Of a stretch of DNA of 63,066 nt, positions 36,619-46,616 are shown one piece after another. Source of the stretch: Bacteroidales bacterium (GTDB lineage: Bacteria > Bacteroidota > Bacteroidia > Bacteroidales > UBA932). The translations under genes and the position numbers were made by a program. Under the pieces are notes generated by a model, which worked only from the letters and a program-made list of their open reading frames with translations, made no database searches and had not been told where the DNA came from. The first letter of the stretch is position 1, and each line of letters begins with the position of its first letter. The stretch is from positions 1-63,066 of the forward strand of contig JAFWOY010000024.1 of NCBI GenBank assembly GCA_017509755.1, in the 5' to 3' direction.

Positions 36619-36710
36619 ATTAGGCTATCATTGGAGCGGCGAGCTTGGAAGTTCTGATTATCAACTTCTTATACGATATAACCGACGTATAATGTTATAT
36701 GCGGCGTAGA
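36619..36710. repeat. 92-bp repeat module R2
   Basis: ATTAGG at 36619, 49 bp of variable sequence, and the 37-bp end segment at 36674-36710. It lies exactly 317 bp after R1 and is followed by the third hairpin cluster, as R1 is followed by the second. Confidence 0.68.
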
Positions 36711-36747
36711 TGGAACCAAAAATCTGGTGCATCGAGGTGATTCCTTG

Positions 36748-37005
36748 GACGCGACAGGATGCACGGCTGCGCGCGAATCCTGTCGCGGCAGAGAGCGAGC
36801 GCTTTTGGCAGGAAAATGGGACGCGACAGGATGCAGGACTGCGCGCGAATCCTGTCGCGGCAGAGAGCGAGCGCTTTTGGCAGGAAAATGGGACGCGACA
36901 GGATTCCACAAGCGATCTCAATCCTATCGCGGCAAGAGACGTTGGTTTTCGAGGACGAAACAAGCCGCGACAGGACGCAAAGCACCAGAGCAATCCTGTC
37001 GCGGC
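36748..37005. repeat. BIME-like inverted-repeat array, 4 units (U3-U6)
   Basis: Unit starts are 36748, 36820, 36892 and 36964, each 72 nt apart. In each unit the arms GCCGCGACAGGA and TCCTGTCGCGGC (0-2 changes) are 18 nt apart; the linkers are 30 nt. U3 and U4 are near-identical in linkers, but U5 and U6 differ widely in both linker types and still keep the exact spacing. After the array a different short repeat, GGCCGGCACGC, occurs at 37030 and 37072. Confidence 0.87.
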
Positions 37006-37114
37006 AAAGAAAAAGCAAAAAAGGAACAAGGCCGGCACGCACTCCCTAAGAAAAAACGCAAGAGAGAACAGGGCCGGCACGCCACCAAACAAGCCGCCCA
37101 GCAATCCATCCGCC

Positions 37115-38192
37115 CTAAAGATCGTTCCGCATCAGATACTCCTTCATGAAGGGGTTGAGGTCGCCGTCGAGGACGGCTTGGGTGTCGGAGGTTTCGTAGC
37201 CGGTGCGCAGGTCCTTGACCATCTTGTAGGGGTGGAGGACGTAGGAACGGATCTGGGAACCCCATTCGATGCGCTTTTTCTGGCCTTCGAGTTCTGCCTG
37301 TTTTTCCTGCCGCTTCTTGAGTTCCAGGTCGTAGAGGTGCGACTTGAGGATGCGCAGGGCGTTCTGCCGGTTGTCGAGTTGGGAGCGCGTCTCCGTGTTT
37401 TCGACCACGATGCCTGTGGGAATGTGCCGGACGCGTACGCCGGTCTCCACTTTGTTGACGTTCTGTCCGCCGGCGCCGGAGGAACGGAACGTATCCCATT
37501 CCAAGTCAGCCGGATTGATTTCAATCTGGATGGTATCGTCCACCAGCGGATAGACGAAGACCGAAGAGAAGGTGGTCTGGCGTTTGCCTTGCGCGTTGTA
37601 AGGAGAGATGCGCACCAGCCGGTGCACGCCGTTCTCGGCCTTCAGGTAGCCGTAGGCATAGTCTCCCTCGAACTGGATGGTGCACGACTTGATGCCGGCT
37701 TCGTCTCCTTCGACGAACTCCGTGGTGGTCATCTTGTAACCGTTGCGCTCGCCCCAGCGGGTGTACATGCGCATGAGCATCGAAGACCAGTCGTTGGCTT
37801 CGGTGCCTCCGGCGCCGGAGTTGATGGTCAGCACGGCACCGAGGTTGTCGCCTTCGGCGCCCAGCATGTTGCGCATTTCCAAGGCTTCCAGTTTTTCGAC
37901 CAGTTCTTTGTAGGCGGCATCGATGTCGTCTGCCGCGTCTTCTCCAAAGTCCAGAAGCGTCTCCAGGTCGGAGAGCCCGGCTTCCAGGGCATCATAGCCA
38001 TCCACCCAGAACTTGACAGCGGAGACGCCTTTCATGAAGGCCTCCGCGGCCTTCGGGTCATCCCAAAAGTCGGGAGTTGTCGTTTTTGCTTGTTTTTCAG
38101 CTAGATCTGCACGTTTTGCAGGGATGTCAAAGAAACCTCCCCAACGTCTCTATCCGCTGTTTAATCGTTTTAATCTCTTCTGAGGTGATCAT
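37115..38192 (-). CDS. prfB: Peptide chain release factor 2, with programmed +1 frameshift
   Basis: Release factor 2 ends translation at UGA and UAA. The start is ATG at 38192; 21 codons (MITSEEIKTIKQRIETLGRFL) lead to an in-frame TGA at 38129-38127. The slip site is CTT TGA C, preceded by a GGGGAGG Shine-Dalgarno-like run; reading continues in +1 from GAC at 38128 to give about 358 residues. The GGQ motif is visible (RSSGAGGQNVNK), and the anticodon-like loop lies before it. The start overlaps the end of recX by 23 bases. Confidence 0.95.
38126..38145 (-). promoter_or_regulatory. prfB +1 frameshift signal
   Basis: On the minus strand GGGGAGG (about 38142-38136) is followed by TTT CTT TGA C (38135-38126). 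This matches the autoregulatory site of bacterial prfB: low RF2 slows termination at TGA and favours the CTT slip into +1. Confidence 0.92.
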
Positions 38193-38631
38193 AAATCCGT
38201 TTTATTTCTTCATAGTTGTAGCCGCGTCCCAAGCCATAACGGAAGAACTTGGCTTCGCGCCGGGCGGGATCGGTTTCGCGCTGCAGGGTTTTCCATTTTG
38301 CGTGGAGCACCTGTTCACATCGGGCTGCAGCGGCCCCGCTGTCAATGTCGGCCAGGGCGGCGGCAATCGTGGCCGCGGGGATGCCTTTGCGCTGCAAAGC
38401 TAACTTAATTTTGAGACTTCCCCAACCTTGCAGGGCACTTTTGTCGCGTGCGAAAGCCCGGGCATAACGCGTGTCATCCACGTAACCCTCGCGGCAGAGG
38501 GTGGCAAGCACCTCTTCAGCATCCCTGCTTGGAAACCCGGTCAGTTTGCGGCGGATGTCGCTCCGGCAGTATTCCCGGCCGGCACATAGCCGCATCAGGC
38601 GATCCAGTTGCTTTTGGGCGGCCTCCTCCAT
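38170..38631 (-). CDS. recX: Regulatory protein RecX
   Basis: The 153-residue protein is built of three-helix repeats as in RecX, which limits RecA filaments. Typical segments are CAGREYCRSDIRRKL, LCREGYVDDTRYARAFARDK, GSLKIKLALQRKGI and EAKFFRYGLGRGYNYEEI. It lies 3 bases after the patatin-like gene and overlaps prfB. It is not next to recA here; recA is about 6 kb away on the other strand. Confidence 0.92.
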   Translation of the reverse strand: MEEAAQKQLDRLMRLCAGREYCRSDIRRKLTGFPSRDAEEVLATLCREGYVDDTRYARAFARDKSALQGWGSLKIKLALQRKGIPAATIAAALADIDSGAAAARCEQVLHAKWKTLQRETDPARREAKFFRYGLGRGYNYEEIKRIYDHLRRD

Positions 38632-38634
38632 GGG

Positions 38635-40905
38635 TCAGAAACTGTAACCGAGTGAAAGATAAAACCCGACTTCCTGGGTGTAGCTTGACCAGAACAGGTT
38701 GGCGGCCAGCGGGCCGATGAAGGAGTTGTAGGCATAGCCTACGCGGGCTCCGAAGAAGGGTTTGTTCTCGAAGGCAGTTTTCAAGTTCTGGAATTCGAAG
38801 GCGCCGGCCCCGGACAGGAAGAAGTAATGGTTGTCGAGCATCCGGTAGCGGAGGTCGAGCGTCGCATCGCTGAGCACATTCTTGAACAGATGGGCGTAGC
38901 CGAAGCCGATGAAGGGCATCTGCTGGTCGATGTATCGGCCGGGGAGGCAGCCGCCCATGATGTTGCCCAGGGCCACCGGGATGTCTTTGCCCAGCAGGGT
39001 GCGGTTGTCGAGCGTCAGGATGGCGGCAAAACGCTTGCCCATCGGGAAGACATTTGTGAAATGGACGCTGACAGCGCTGAAGTCTCCGTTTTCTGTGTCG
39101 AAGAGATGGTTGAAGTAGTAGTTGAATTGTCCGTCGAAGGCTGATCCATGGGTCGGAAAACTCTTCTGATCCCGTCGGTCAAACTGGAAACGGGCGAAAG
39201 CGCTCAGGTATTTGTTGCGTGAAAAGTCATAATCATAGTCGACCAGTTGCACGTCGGCATCAAAGAGGTCGTATTCATGGATCCAGCTGAAACGACCGCC
39301 CAGATCGATGGCGATGTTCCGCGCCTTGGCGGTCGAGAACATGGCGGTAACCGTGTGGGTCGAGAAGTTGGACATGCTCCGTACGCCGAGGTTGATGATA
39401 TTGAGGTTCGACGAACGGTAACCGTAATTCAGGTTGAATTTGGCCAGGGACCGGAAAGCGTAGGTGTATTGCAGGTTTGCCTGAAGATTGTAGGCCAGCT
39501 TGGCGTTGATGTCGAATTTCGAACCGTAGAGGGCCTTTTCGTTGAAGCCCACGTTGACCAGGATGGCCGCCACCTCCTCGCTGTCGAAACGCACGCCCAG
39601 GCCCAAGGACGATTTTCGTCCGCTCACGAAACTGAGTTCGAGGTCATAAGGCTCCTCCTGCCCTTTGAGAAGGTAGGTTACCGATTCGAAGGCACCGGTG
39701 TTATAGAAGCGGGCGATTTCTGCTTCCAGTTCCTTGCCGCTGATGCGTGCGCCGGGTTTGAGGGGACTGTGGCCCAGCAACCACTGGGCGTCCTGGGCGC
39801 GGAGGCCACTGTAGTTCACAACACCCAAGGTGATGGAATCCCGGTCCAGGTGAACGGCTTTCCGGTATTTTTCGGGTTGCTTGATGGGCCCGATGAACAT
39901 GTCGGTGGAGCGGTCCAGCCAGTCTTTCATGGCCGTTATCTCTGCCTGTTTTTCCCGGGCGGCTTTTTCGCCGTTGTCGATCAGGGTCCTCAGGCTCTGC
40001 GTGTCGAAACTCATGGTTCCGAATCCTTTGGTACTTGGCGTGATGAGCAGGTCGGTATCGGCGATGGCCTGGGGATACTTTGTATCCATGTACAGGTCGA
40101 GCGCTTCGTTGAGCAGGTCGCCGATGTTGTTGATCTGCGGCTGGGATTTCTCCAGTTCGCCGAGTTTCACGCCGATGATGATGTCGGCGCCCATGGCCCG
40201 CGCCACATCGACCGGATAGTTGTTGAGCGCGCCGCCGTCGATCAAGACCATGTCACCCATCCGGACCGGGGAGAAATAGCCGGGAATGGCCATCGAGGAG
40301 CGGATGGCATCGACGAAGTTGCCGCTGTGGAAGACCACTTCCTTTTTGCCGATCAGGTCGACGGCCACGCAGGCGAAGGGAATCGGCATCCGGTTGAAGT
40401 CGAGAGAATCCTGGTAGCCGACCGATAGCCGGGTGAAGAGGTTGTAGATGTTCTGGCCGTTGACCATCGCGATCGGGATGTTGCTCAGAAGCGATCCTTC
40501 ATTGTGTGACGGATCCTGGGTATCCCTGGCGCCCAGCCGGCTGTAGTCGCCCCGGCCGAACGGGATGCTGATCACGTAGTCATCCTGGTATTTGCGCTGC
40601 TCGAAATAGGTGTCTTTCCGGGCGATGCGGTCGCTCATCACCACGTTCCAGTTCTGGGCGATGATCAGCGAGTCGAGCTCAGCTGCGCTGTAACCGATGG
40701 CATAGAGGCCTCCGACGATGGCGCCCATGCTGGTGCCGACGATCAGGTCGATGGGGATGTTGTTCTCTTCCAGGACTTTGAGAACACCTACATGCGCGGC
40801 GCCTTTCGCCCCGCCGCCGCACAGCACGACACCGACTTTCGGCCGTTGGGCGAAAGAATGCAGGGTCAGGAGCAACATCAGGAAAAGGATGGTCAGCCGT
40901 TTCAT
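38635..40905 (-). CDS. Patatin-like phospholipase with C-terminal outer-membrane barrel (copy 1)
   Basis: The 756-residue protein has a signal peptide (ending HSFAQ), a patatin domain (~22-300) with oxyanion GGGAKG, nucleophile GTSMG (Ser 59) and Asp 223 in LIDGGALNN, then a POTRA-like segment and a BamA/Omp85-like 16-strand barrel ending in LSLGYSF. The layout matches PlpD-type autotransporters, which release or display a lipase. It has the same layout as the gene upstream, with a 21-base gap. Confidence 0.92.
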   Translation of the reverse strand: MKRLTILFLMLLLTLHSFAQRPKVGVVLCGGGAKGAAHVGVLKVLEENNIPIDLIVGTSMGAIVGGLYAIGYSAAELDSLIIAQNWNVVMSDRIARKDTYFEQRKYQDDYVISIPFGRGDYSRLGARDTQDPSHNEGSLLSNIPIAMVNGQNIYNLFTRLSVGYQDSLDFNRMPIPFACVAVDLIGKKEVVFHSGNFVDAIRSSMAIPGYFSPVRMGDMVLIDGGALNNYPVDVARAMGADIIIGVKLGELEKSQPQINNIGDLLNEALDLYMDTKYPQAIADTDLLITPSTKGFGTMSFDTQSLRTLIDNGEKAAREKQAEITAMKDWLDRSTDMFIGPIKQPEKYRKAVHLDRDSITLGVVNYSGLRAQDAQWLLGHSPLKPGARISGKELEAEIARFYNTGAFESVTYLLKGQEEPYDLELSFVSGRKSSLGLGVRFDSEEVAAILVNVGFNEKALYGSKFDINAKLAYNLQANLQYTYAFRSLAKFNLNYGYRSSNLNIINLGVRSMSNFSTHTVTAMFSTAKARNIAIDLGGRFSWIHEYDLFDADVQLVDYDYDFSRNKYLSAFARFQFDRRDQKSFPTHGSAFDGQFNYYFNHLFDTENGDFSAVSVHFTNVFPMGKRFAAILTLDNRTLLGKDIPVALGNIMGGCLPGRYIDQQMPFIGFGYAHLFKNVLSDATLDLRYRMLDNHYFFLSGAGAFEFQNLKTAFENKPFFGARVGYAYNSFIGPLAANLFWSSYTQEVGFYLSLGYSF

Positions 40906-40926
40906 GGATATGGAAGCTTACATGGA

Positions 40927-43221
40927 TCAGAAATAATAGCCCAGCGAGAAGTGCATGCCGAATTTGTGGGACAGGGTGGACCAGTGGGCGCAGAGCTGGA
41001 TGGGTCCGACGATGGTGTTGACCGCATAGGCCGCACCGGTCCCGAAATAACCTCTAAATTTGTCGACGGGTGAATTCAACCACCATTCAGCCAGATAATT
41101 GCCGATGAGGTTCAGGTAATGCTGTCCAAAGAGGTTGATGCTCAAATCGATCCGGGCGATATCAATCGTATTGGAACTGATATAGGTATTGTTGATGCCT
41201 ACGAACGGCATTTGCCAAGGCGTGTATCGTTCCGGCATGTAGCCGCCTATCAGATTGCTGCTGTAGCGGTCATAGTCACTTGTCATCCAGCGGTTGTAGA
41301 GTTGGGGGATCAAAGTGACTCTTTGGCCCAGGGGGATGGCGGCTTTGAGGTCGAAACGTCCTTCATAAGCCATGGATCCATAACACCGGATGGCCGCTCC
41401 GAAAAGGTCGAATGCCACGCCGTGGCGGGGGAAGTAATTGTCGTCGAGACTGTCGAAATGCCAGTTTAAAAAGCCCTGCCAGAAATGGTTGCTGAATTCG
41501 AAGCCCATATTGTATGCGTCTGGGGAAGCGTTGGTCGACAGGCAGGAATTATAGGTGAAAGAAGCCCCGAACCGGATGATGGCATTGTGCCAGCCGACAA
41601 TCTGGTAATCTGCCTGGGCCCTGAAGATATTGAAGCGGTTCGTGGTGTTGAGCATATACTCCACCTGTTCATCGATATTATAGAGGTTGCTGTAGGTATC
41701 GAATTTGGTGTGGATTCCAGTAATGGTGAAATTCATGCTCGTCAAGTTGCGGAAGGTGTAGCTGTAGGCGATTTTCAAGTCGGAGTTGACACCCAGCTCC
41801 AGTTTCGTGTCGAGTTTGGAACCGAAAAGCTTGTTTTTGTTGAACGAGACGCCCATCAGGATGGAAGCCATCTCTTCAGAGTCGAAGCGGAAGCCGAGTG
41901 CTGCCTGATGGATGCGCTGGGGCAGGAAATTGATCTTGAGCCGATAACCCTCCTCTTCTTTGCCGGCGATACTGTAATTGACCTTCCGGAAACTGCGGGT
42001 GTTGTAGAAGAAGGACATGGCATCGTCCATATCCTTGCCAGAGACCGTTTTACCGGGCGCTATATCGGTCTTCGAGAGAAGCCAGGCCATGTCATCCTGA
42101 TCAGTGCCCTTGATTTCGACCTGGGAGATCTTCACGGATCCCCGGTTCAGGTTCACAGCCTTGGGCGGACGGACGGTCTTTTCGTCGGGGTATTCTTTCA
42201 AGTGTTCGGCCAGCGACCGGAGTTTCGGATAGACCCGGCTGGCGGCTACCCTGCCGCTGTCTATGAGGGCATCCACGCTCCTTTCGTCGAAATCGAGCAC
42301 ACCATAGGCGCTGGTATTGGGCTCGATGAGGATGTCGGAATTCGCCCGGCCCGACTGGTATTTATCGCCGTTCATCATGGTAAGCATAGTCGCGAACATT
42401 TCCGGGAGGGTCTGGTCGTTGTCGGGCCGCTCTTTCTTGAAATGGTGCAGGTCCACGCAGATTATATAGTCGGCGCCCATTTCTTTGGCCACGTCAACGG
42501 GCATGTTGTTGCGCATGCCACCGTCGATGAGGAACTGGTCGCCGATCTGGACCGGGGCGAAATAGCCCGGAATGGACATGCTGGCGCGGATGGCAGTTAC
42601 GATGTTGCCGCTGTGAAATACTACTTCTTCCTTGGTATTGAGGTCAACGGCCACACAAGCGAAGGGGATGGGCAGTGTGTTGAAATCGACGTCATCCTGG
42701 TAACCGACCGAAAGTTTGGTGAAAAGCTGGTCCAGGTTGTGGCCTGCAACCAGGGCGGAAGGCAAGTTTCGCAAGACGCCCAACTCTTTTTTCTCTGCGT
42801 TTGCCTCTGTCTCTTTCCGGAGCATCTGGCGGTTCATGAATGGGAATCGGACGATAAACTGGTCTTCTTCTTTTTTGTGCGTGTAATAGGCCTTCTCCCG
42901 GGATACACGGTCTTTCATCAAAAGGTCCCAGTCCTGGGAGCGCACGAGCGTATCCAGTTCGTCGGCCGAATAGCCCAGTGCGTAGATGCCGGCGATGATG
43001 GAACCGATACTGGTGCCGACCACATAATCGATGGGGATGTCCAGTTCCTCGATGGCTTTCAGGGCGCCGATGTGTGCCATACCCTTGGCGCCGCCGCCAG
43101 AGAGGACGAGACCCACTTTGGGCCTTTGCCGCTGGGGTGCGGGTGCCGGGTCGTCGTTTTCAGCCCGGAGGGACGGGGTGAGGAAAAGAAGGAGGAAAGC
43201 GAGGGCCAGAATGCGTTTCAT
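40927..43221 (-). CDS. Patatin-like phospholipase with C-terminal outer-membrane barrel (copy 2)
   Basis: The start is ATG at 43221, overlapping the rlmN stop (ATGA) and giving a signal peptide (MKRILALAFLLLFLTPSLRA). The 764-residue protein has the patatin motifs GGGAKG, GTSIG (Ser 71) and FLIDGGMRNN and a C-terminal barrel ending FSLGYYF. It is clearly related to copy 1 over its full length, but diverged, so the tandem pair is an old duplication. Substrate unknown; phospholipid is the family norm. Confidence 0.92.
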   Translation of the reverse strand: MKRILALAFLLLFLTPSLRAENDDPAPAPQRQRPKVGLVLSGGGAKGMAHIGALKAIEELDIPIDYVVGTSIGSIIAGIYALGYSADELDTLVRSQDWDLLMKDRVSREKAYYTHKKEEDQFIVRFPFMNRQMLRKETEANAEKKELGVLRNLPSALVAGHNLDQLFTKLSVGYQDDVDFNTLPIPFACVAVDLNTKEEVVFHSGNIVTAIRASMSIPGYFAPVQIGDQFLIDGGMRNNMPVDVAKEMGADYIICVDLHHFKKERPDNDQTLPEMFATMLTMMNGDKYQSGRANSDILIEPNTSAYGVLDFDERSVDALIDSGRVAASRVYPKLRSLAEHLKEYPDEKTVRPPKAVNLNRGSVKISQVEIKGTDQDDMAWLLSKTDIAPGKTVSGKDMDDAMSFFYNTRSFRKVNYSIAGKEEEGYRLKINFLPQRIHQAALGFRFDSEEMASILMGVSFNKNKLFGSKLDTKLELGVNSDLKIAYSYTFRNLTSMNFTITGIHTKFDTYSNLYNIDEQVEYMLNTTNRFNIFRAQADYQIVGWHNAIIRFGASFTYNSCLSTNASPDAYNMGFEFSNHFWQGFLNWHFDSLDDNYFPRHGVAFDLFGAAIRCYGSMAYEGRFDLKAAIPLGQRVTLIPQLYNRWMTSDYDRYSSNLIGGYMPERYTPWQMPFVGINNTYISSNTIDIARIDLSINLFGQHYLNLIGNYLAEWWLNSPVDKFRGYFGTGAAYAVNTIVGPIQLCAHWSTLSHKFGMHFSLGYYF

Positions 43222-44279
43222 GGGTTGTGCGTGTTCTTTTTGAGTCCTTTTCCTGCGAGCAGGCCGCAGGCAGCGAAGATATCCTCTCCGCGCGAGGCGC
43301 GCAGAGTCGTGGTGATGCCGGCTCTTTGCAACCGTGTCTGGAAGGCGGCAATGGCTTCCGGACTTGAGGTGTGGAGCGGAGAGTCGGGGATGGCATGGAA
43401 GCGAATCAGGTTGACCCGGCAAGGGAGGCCGCGCAGCAGGCGGGCCAGGGCGTCGGCATGGCGCGGGGTATCGTTGACGCCGGCGAACATCGTGTATTCA
43501 AAGCTGACGCGGCGCTGGCCGGTGAAGTCGTATTGGCGGATCAAGGCGAGAACATCCTGGAGGGTCCATGTCCTCTGGACGGGCATCAGTTCGGCCCGCT
43601 CCTGGGGGAACGGATTGTGCAGGCTTACGGCCAGGTGGCAGCGGCTCTCTTCCAGGAACAGTTTCAGTTTCGGAATAACACCGATGGTGGATAGGGTCAC
43701 CCGCTTCGGGCTCCAGGCCAGCCCCCAGTCAGCGGTGATGGCTTCGAGGGCACGGGAAACCTCCGGCCAGTTGTCGAGCGGTTCGCCCATCCCCATGAAG
43801 ACCGCATTGGTCAGTTGGTCCGCTTCGTCGATACTCAGCAGTTGGGAGAGTATTTCCGCGGCCGAGAGATGTCCATGGAAGCCACCGCGGCCGGTCATGC
43901 AGAAGCGGCAGTTCATCTTGCATCCGATCTGGGAGGAAACGCAGACCGTGGCCCGGGCGATGCCGCCTTCAGACCCGTCCTCATACTGCGGGATCATCAC
44001 GGCCTCGATGTACTTGTCGGCAACCCGGGTAGGGAAGAGGTATTTACGTGTACCGTCACGGGATGTAAAGGCCTCTACGGGCGCTGTGCGTCCCACTTCG
44101 TAACGTTCGGTCAGCGTAGCGCGTGCCGCTTTCGACAGGTTGGTCATCGCCGCGATGTCCGTGACCCGTTTCTGGTACAGCCACTGCGCGAGTTGCCTGC
44201 CCGCATAGGCAGGCAGGCCGTTCTGCAAGGCGATTTCCTGCAGTTCAGCCAGCGTTTTTCCCAATAAAACCTCTTTCAT
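43218..44279 (-). CDS. rlmN: 23S rRNA (adenine-2503-C2)-methyltransferase RlmN
   Basis: The start is ATG at 44279. The 353-residue radical-SAM enzyme methylates A2503 of 23S rRNA (and A37 of some tRNAs). The cluster motif CKMNCRFC (CxxxCxxC) is present, with GMGEPLDNW and the late Cys region. A TAAATTTG -7 box lies at 44303-44310 (minus strand). It is divergent to recA. Confidence 0.95.
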   Translation of the reverse strand: MKEVLLGKTLAELQEIALQNGLPAYAGRQLAQWLYQKRVTDIAAMTNLSKAARATLTERYEVGRTAPVEAFTSRDGTRKYLFPTRVADKYIEAVMIPQYEDGSEGGIARATVCVSSQIGCKMNCRFCMTGRGGFHGHLSAAEILSQLLSIDEADQLTNAVFMGMGEPLDNWPEVSRALEAITADWGLAWSPKRVTLSTIGVIPKLKLFLEESRCHLAVSLHNPFPQERAELMPVQRTWTLQDVLALIRQYDFTGQRRVSFEYTMFAGVNDTPRHADALARLLRGLPCRVNLIRFHAIPDSPLHTSSPEAIAAFQTRLQRAGITTTLRASRGEDIFAACGLLAGKGLKKNTHNP

Positions 44280-44342
44280 CGGCGTACAATCGGGTCTATC
44301 TGCAAATTTACGACAAACGACGGCAATTTCCCACAAAAATTG

Positions 44343-44350
44343 TATCTTTG
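44343..44350 (+). promoter_or_regulatory. -7 box of recA
   Basis: TATCTTTG fits TAnnTTTG, 55 nt before the recA start. No -33 at 19-21 nt is seen. I find no clear LexA-type palindrome in the 125-base divergent gap. Confidence 0.5.
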
Positions 44351-44404
44351 CGTGATAGACGGAACGTGTCAGCGATCCACTAACCTTTAAACAAGCAAAG
44401 AAAC

Positions 44405-45439
44405 ATGGCAAAAGACAATGAAGAAATGACGGGCGGAGCCGGCAAGAACGCGGAGAAACTCAAAGCGCTACAGGCCACGATTGCCAAGATCGAGAAGGAT
44501 TTCGGCAAAGGTACCATTATGAAGATGGGCGACCAGCCTTCCGCAGAAGTGTCAACGATCGCGACAGGTTCCATCGCGCTGGACCACGCCCTCGGCATCG
44601 GCGGTTATCCGCGTGGCCGGGTCATCGAGATCTATGGACCCGAATCCAGCGGCAAGACCACCCTGGCCATCCATGCCATCGCTGAAGCCCAGAAACAGGG
44701 CGGCATCGCCGCCATCATCGACGCCGAGCATGCCTTTGACCGCACCTACGCGGTCAATCTGGGTGTCAACATCGATACGTTGCTCATCTCGCAGCCGGAC
44801 AACGGCGAGCAGGCCCTCGAAATTGCCGACAACCTCATCCGCAGCGGCGCCATCGACATTATCGTGATCGACTCGGTGGCCGCCCTTACGCCGAAAGCCG
44901 AGATTGAAGGCGAGATGGGTGACAACAAGGTCGGCCTGCAGGCACGCCTGATGAGCCAGGCCCTCCGCAAACTCACGGCCAACATCGCCAAGACCAATAC
45001 CTGCTGCATCTTCATCAACCAACTGCGCGAGAAGATCGGCATCCTCTTTGGCAATCCCGAGACGACAACGGGTGGCAACGCCCTCAAGTTTTACGCTTCG
45101 GTACGCATCGACGTGCGCCGCGTCACCACCCTCAAGGACGGTGAAGACGCGACAGGCAACCGCACCCGCGCCAAGATCGTCAAGAACAAGATGGCCCCGC
45201 CGTTCAAGAAAGCCGAGTTCGACATCGTCTTCGGTGAAGGCATCTCCCATATCGGCGAGATCGTGGACCTGGGCGTGGAACTCGACGTCATCAAGAAGAG
45301 CGGATCCTGGTTCAGCTATGGCGACTCCAAACTGGCGCAGGGCCGTGACGCGGTCAAGAACCTGCTCCGCGACAACCCGCAGCTGGCCGATGAGATTGAG
45401 GCCCAGATCCGCGAGAAACTCAAGACAGTCAAAGATTAA
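44405..45439 (+). CDS. recA: Recombinase RecA
   Basis: The 344-residue protein forms filaments on single-stranded DNA for strand exchange. It has the Walker [10 protein letters not shown], Walker B region [10 protein letters not shown], the L1/L2 loop region ([28 protein letters not shown]), and the usual length. The trpS gene starts 11 bases after its stop. Confidence 0.98.
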   Translation: MAKDNEEMTGGAGKNAEKLKALQATIAKIEKDFGKGTIMKMGDQPSAEVSTIATGSIALDHALGIGGYPRGRVIEIYGPESSGKTTLAIHAIAEAQKQGGIAAIIDAEHAFDRTYAVNLGVNIDTLLISQPDNGEQALEIADNLIRSGAIDIIVIDSVAALTPKAEIEGEMGDNKVGLQARLMSQALRKLTANIAKTNTCCIFINQLREKIGILFGNPETTTGGNALKFYASVRIDVRRVTTLKDGEDATGNRTRAKIVKNKMAPPFKKAEFDIVFGEGISHIGEIVDLGVELDVIKKSGSWFSYGDSKLAQGRDAVKNLLRDNPQLADEIEAQIREKLKTVKD

Positions 45440-45450
45440 GAGCTTTATAG

Positions 45451-46596
<1,146 letters not shown>

Positions 46597-46616
46597 TATT
46601 TACTATTTACGATACG

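Noticed and set aside
36430..37005. CRISPR array
   Set aside because: The 72-nt regularity looks CRISPR-like, but the repeats are 12-mers in alternating orientation, the linkers are partly duplicated, and no cas gene is near.
36661..37499. Minus-strand open frames over the hairpin array
   Set aside because: They consist of translated repeats and out-of-frame prfB; no family pattern or start signal.
37115..38035. Truncated release factor 2 starting at an internal Met
   Set aside because: The upstream leader, slip site and +1 frame encode the missing N-terminus.
36710..38104. Long plus-strand open reading frame of 464 codons
   Set aside because: It runs through non-coding repeats and then antisense to prfB. 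The 72-nt repeat period is a multiple of three and keeps the frame open by chance.
44280..44404. LexA-type SOS box in front of recA
   Set aside because: No convincing inverted repeat is seen in the divergent gap.
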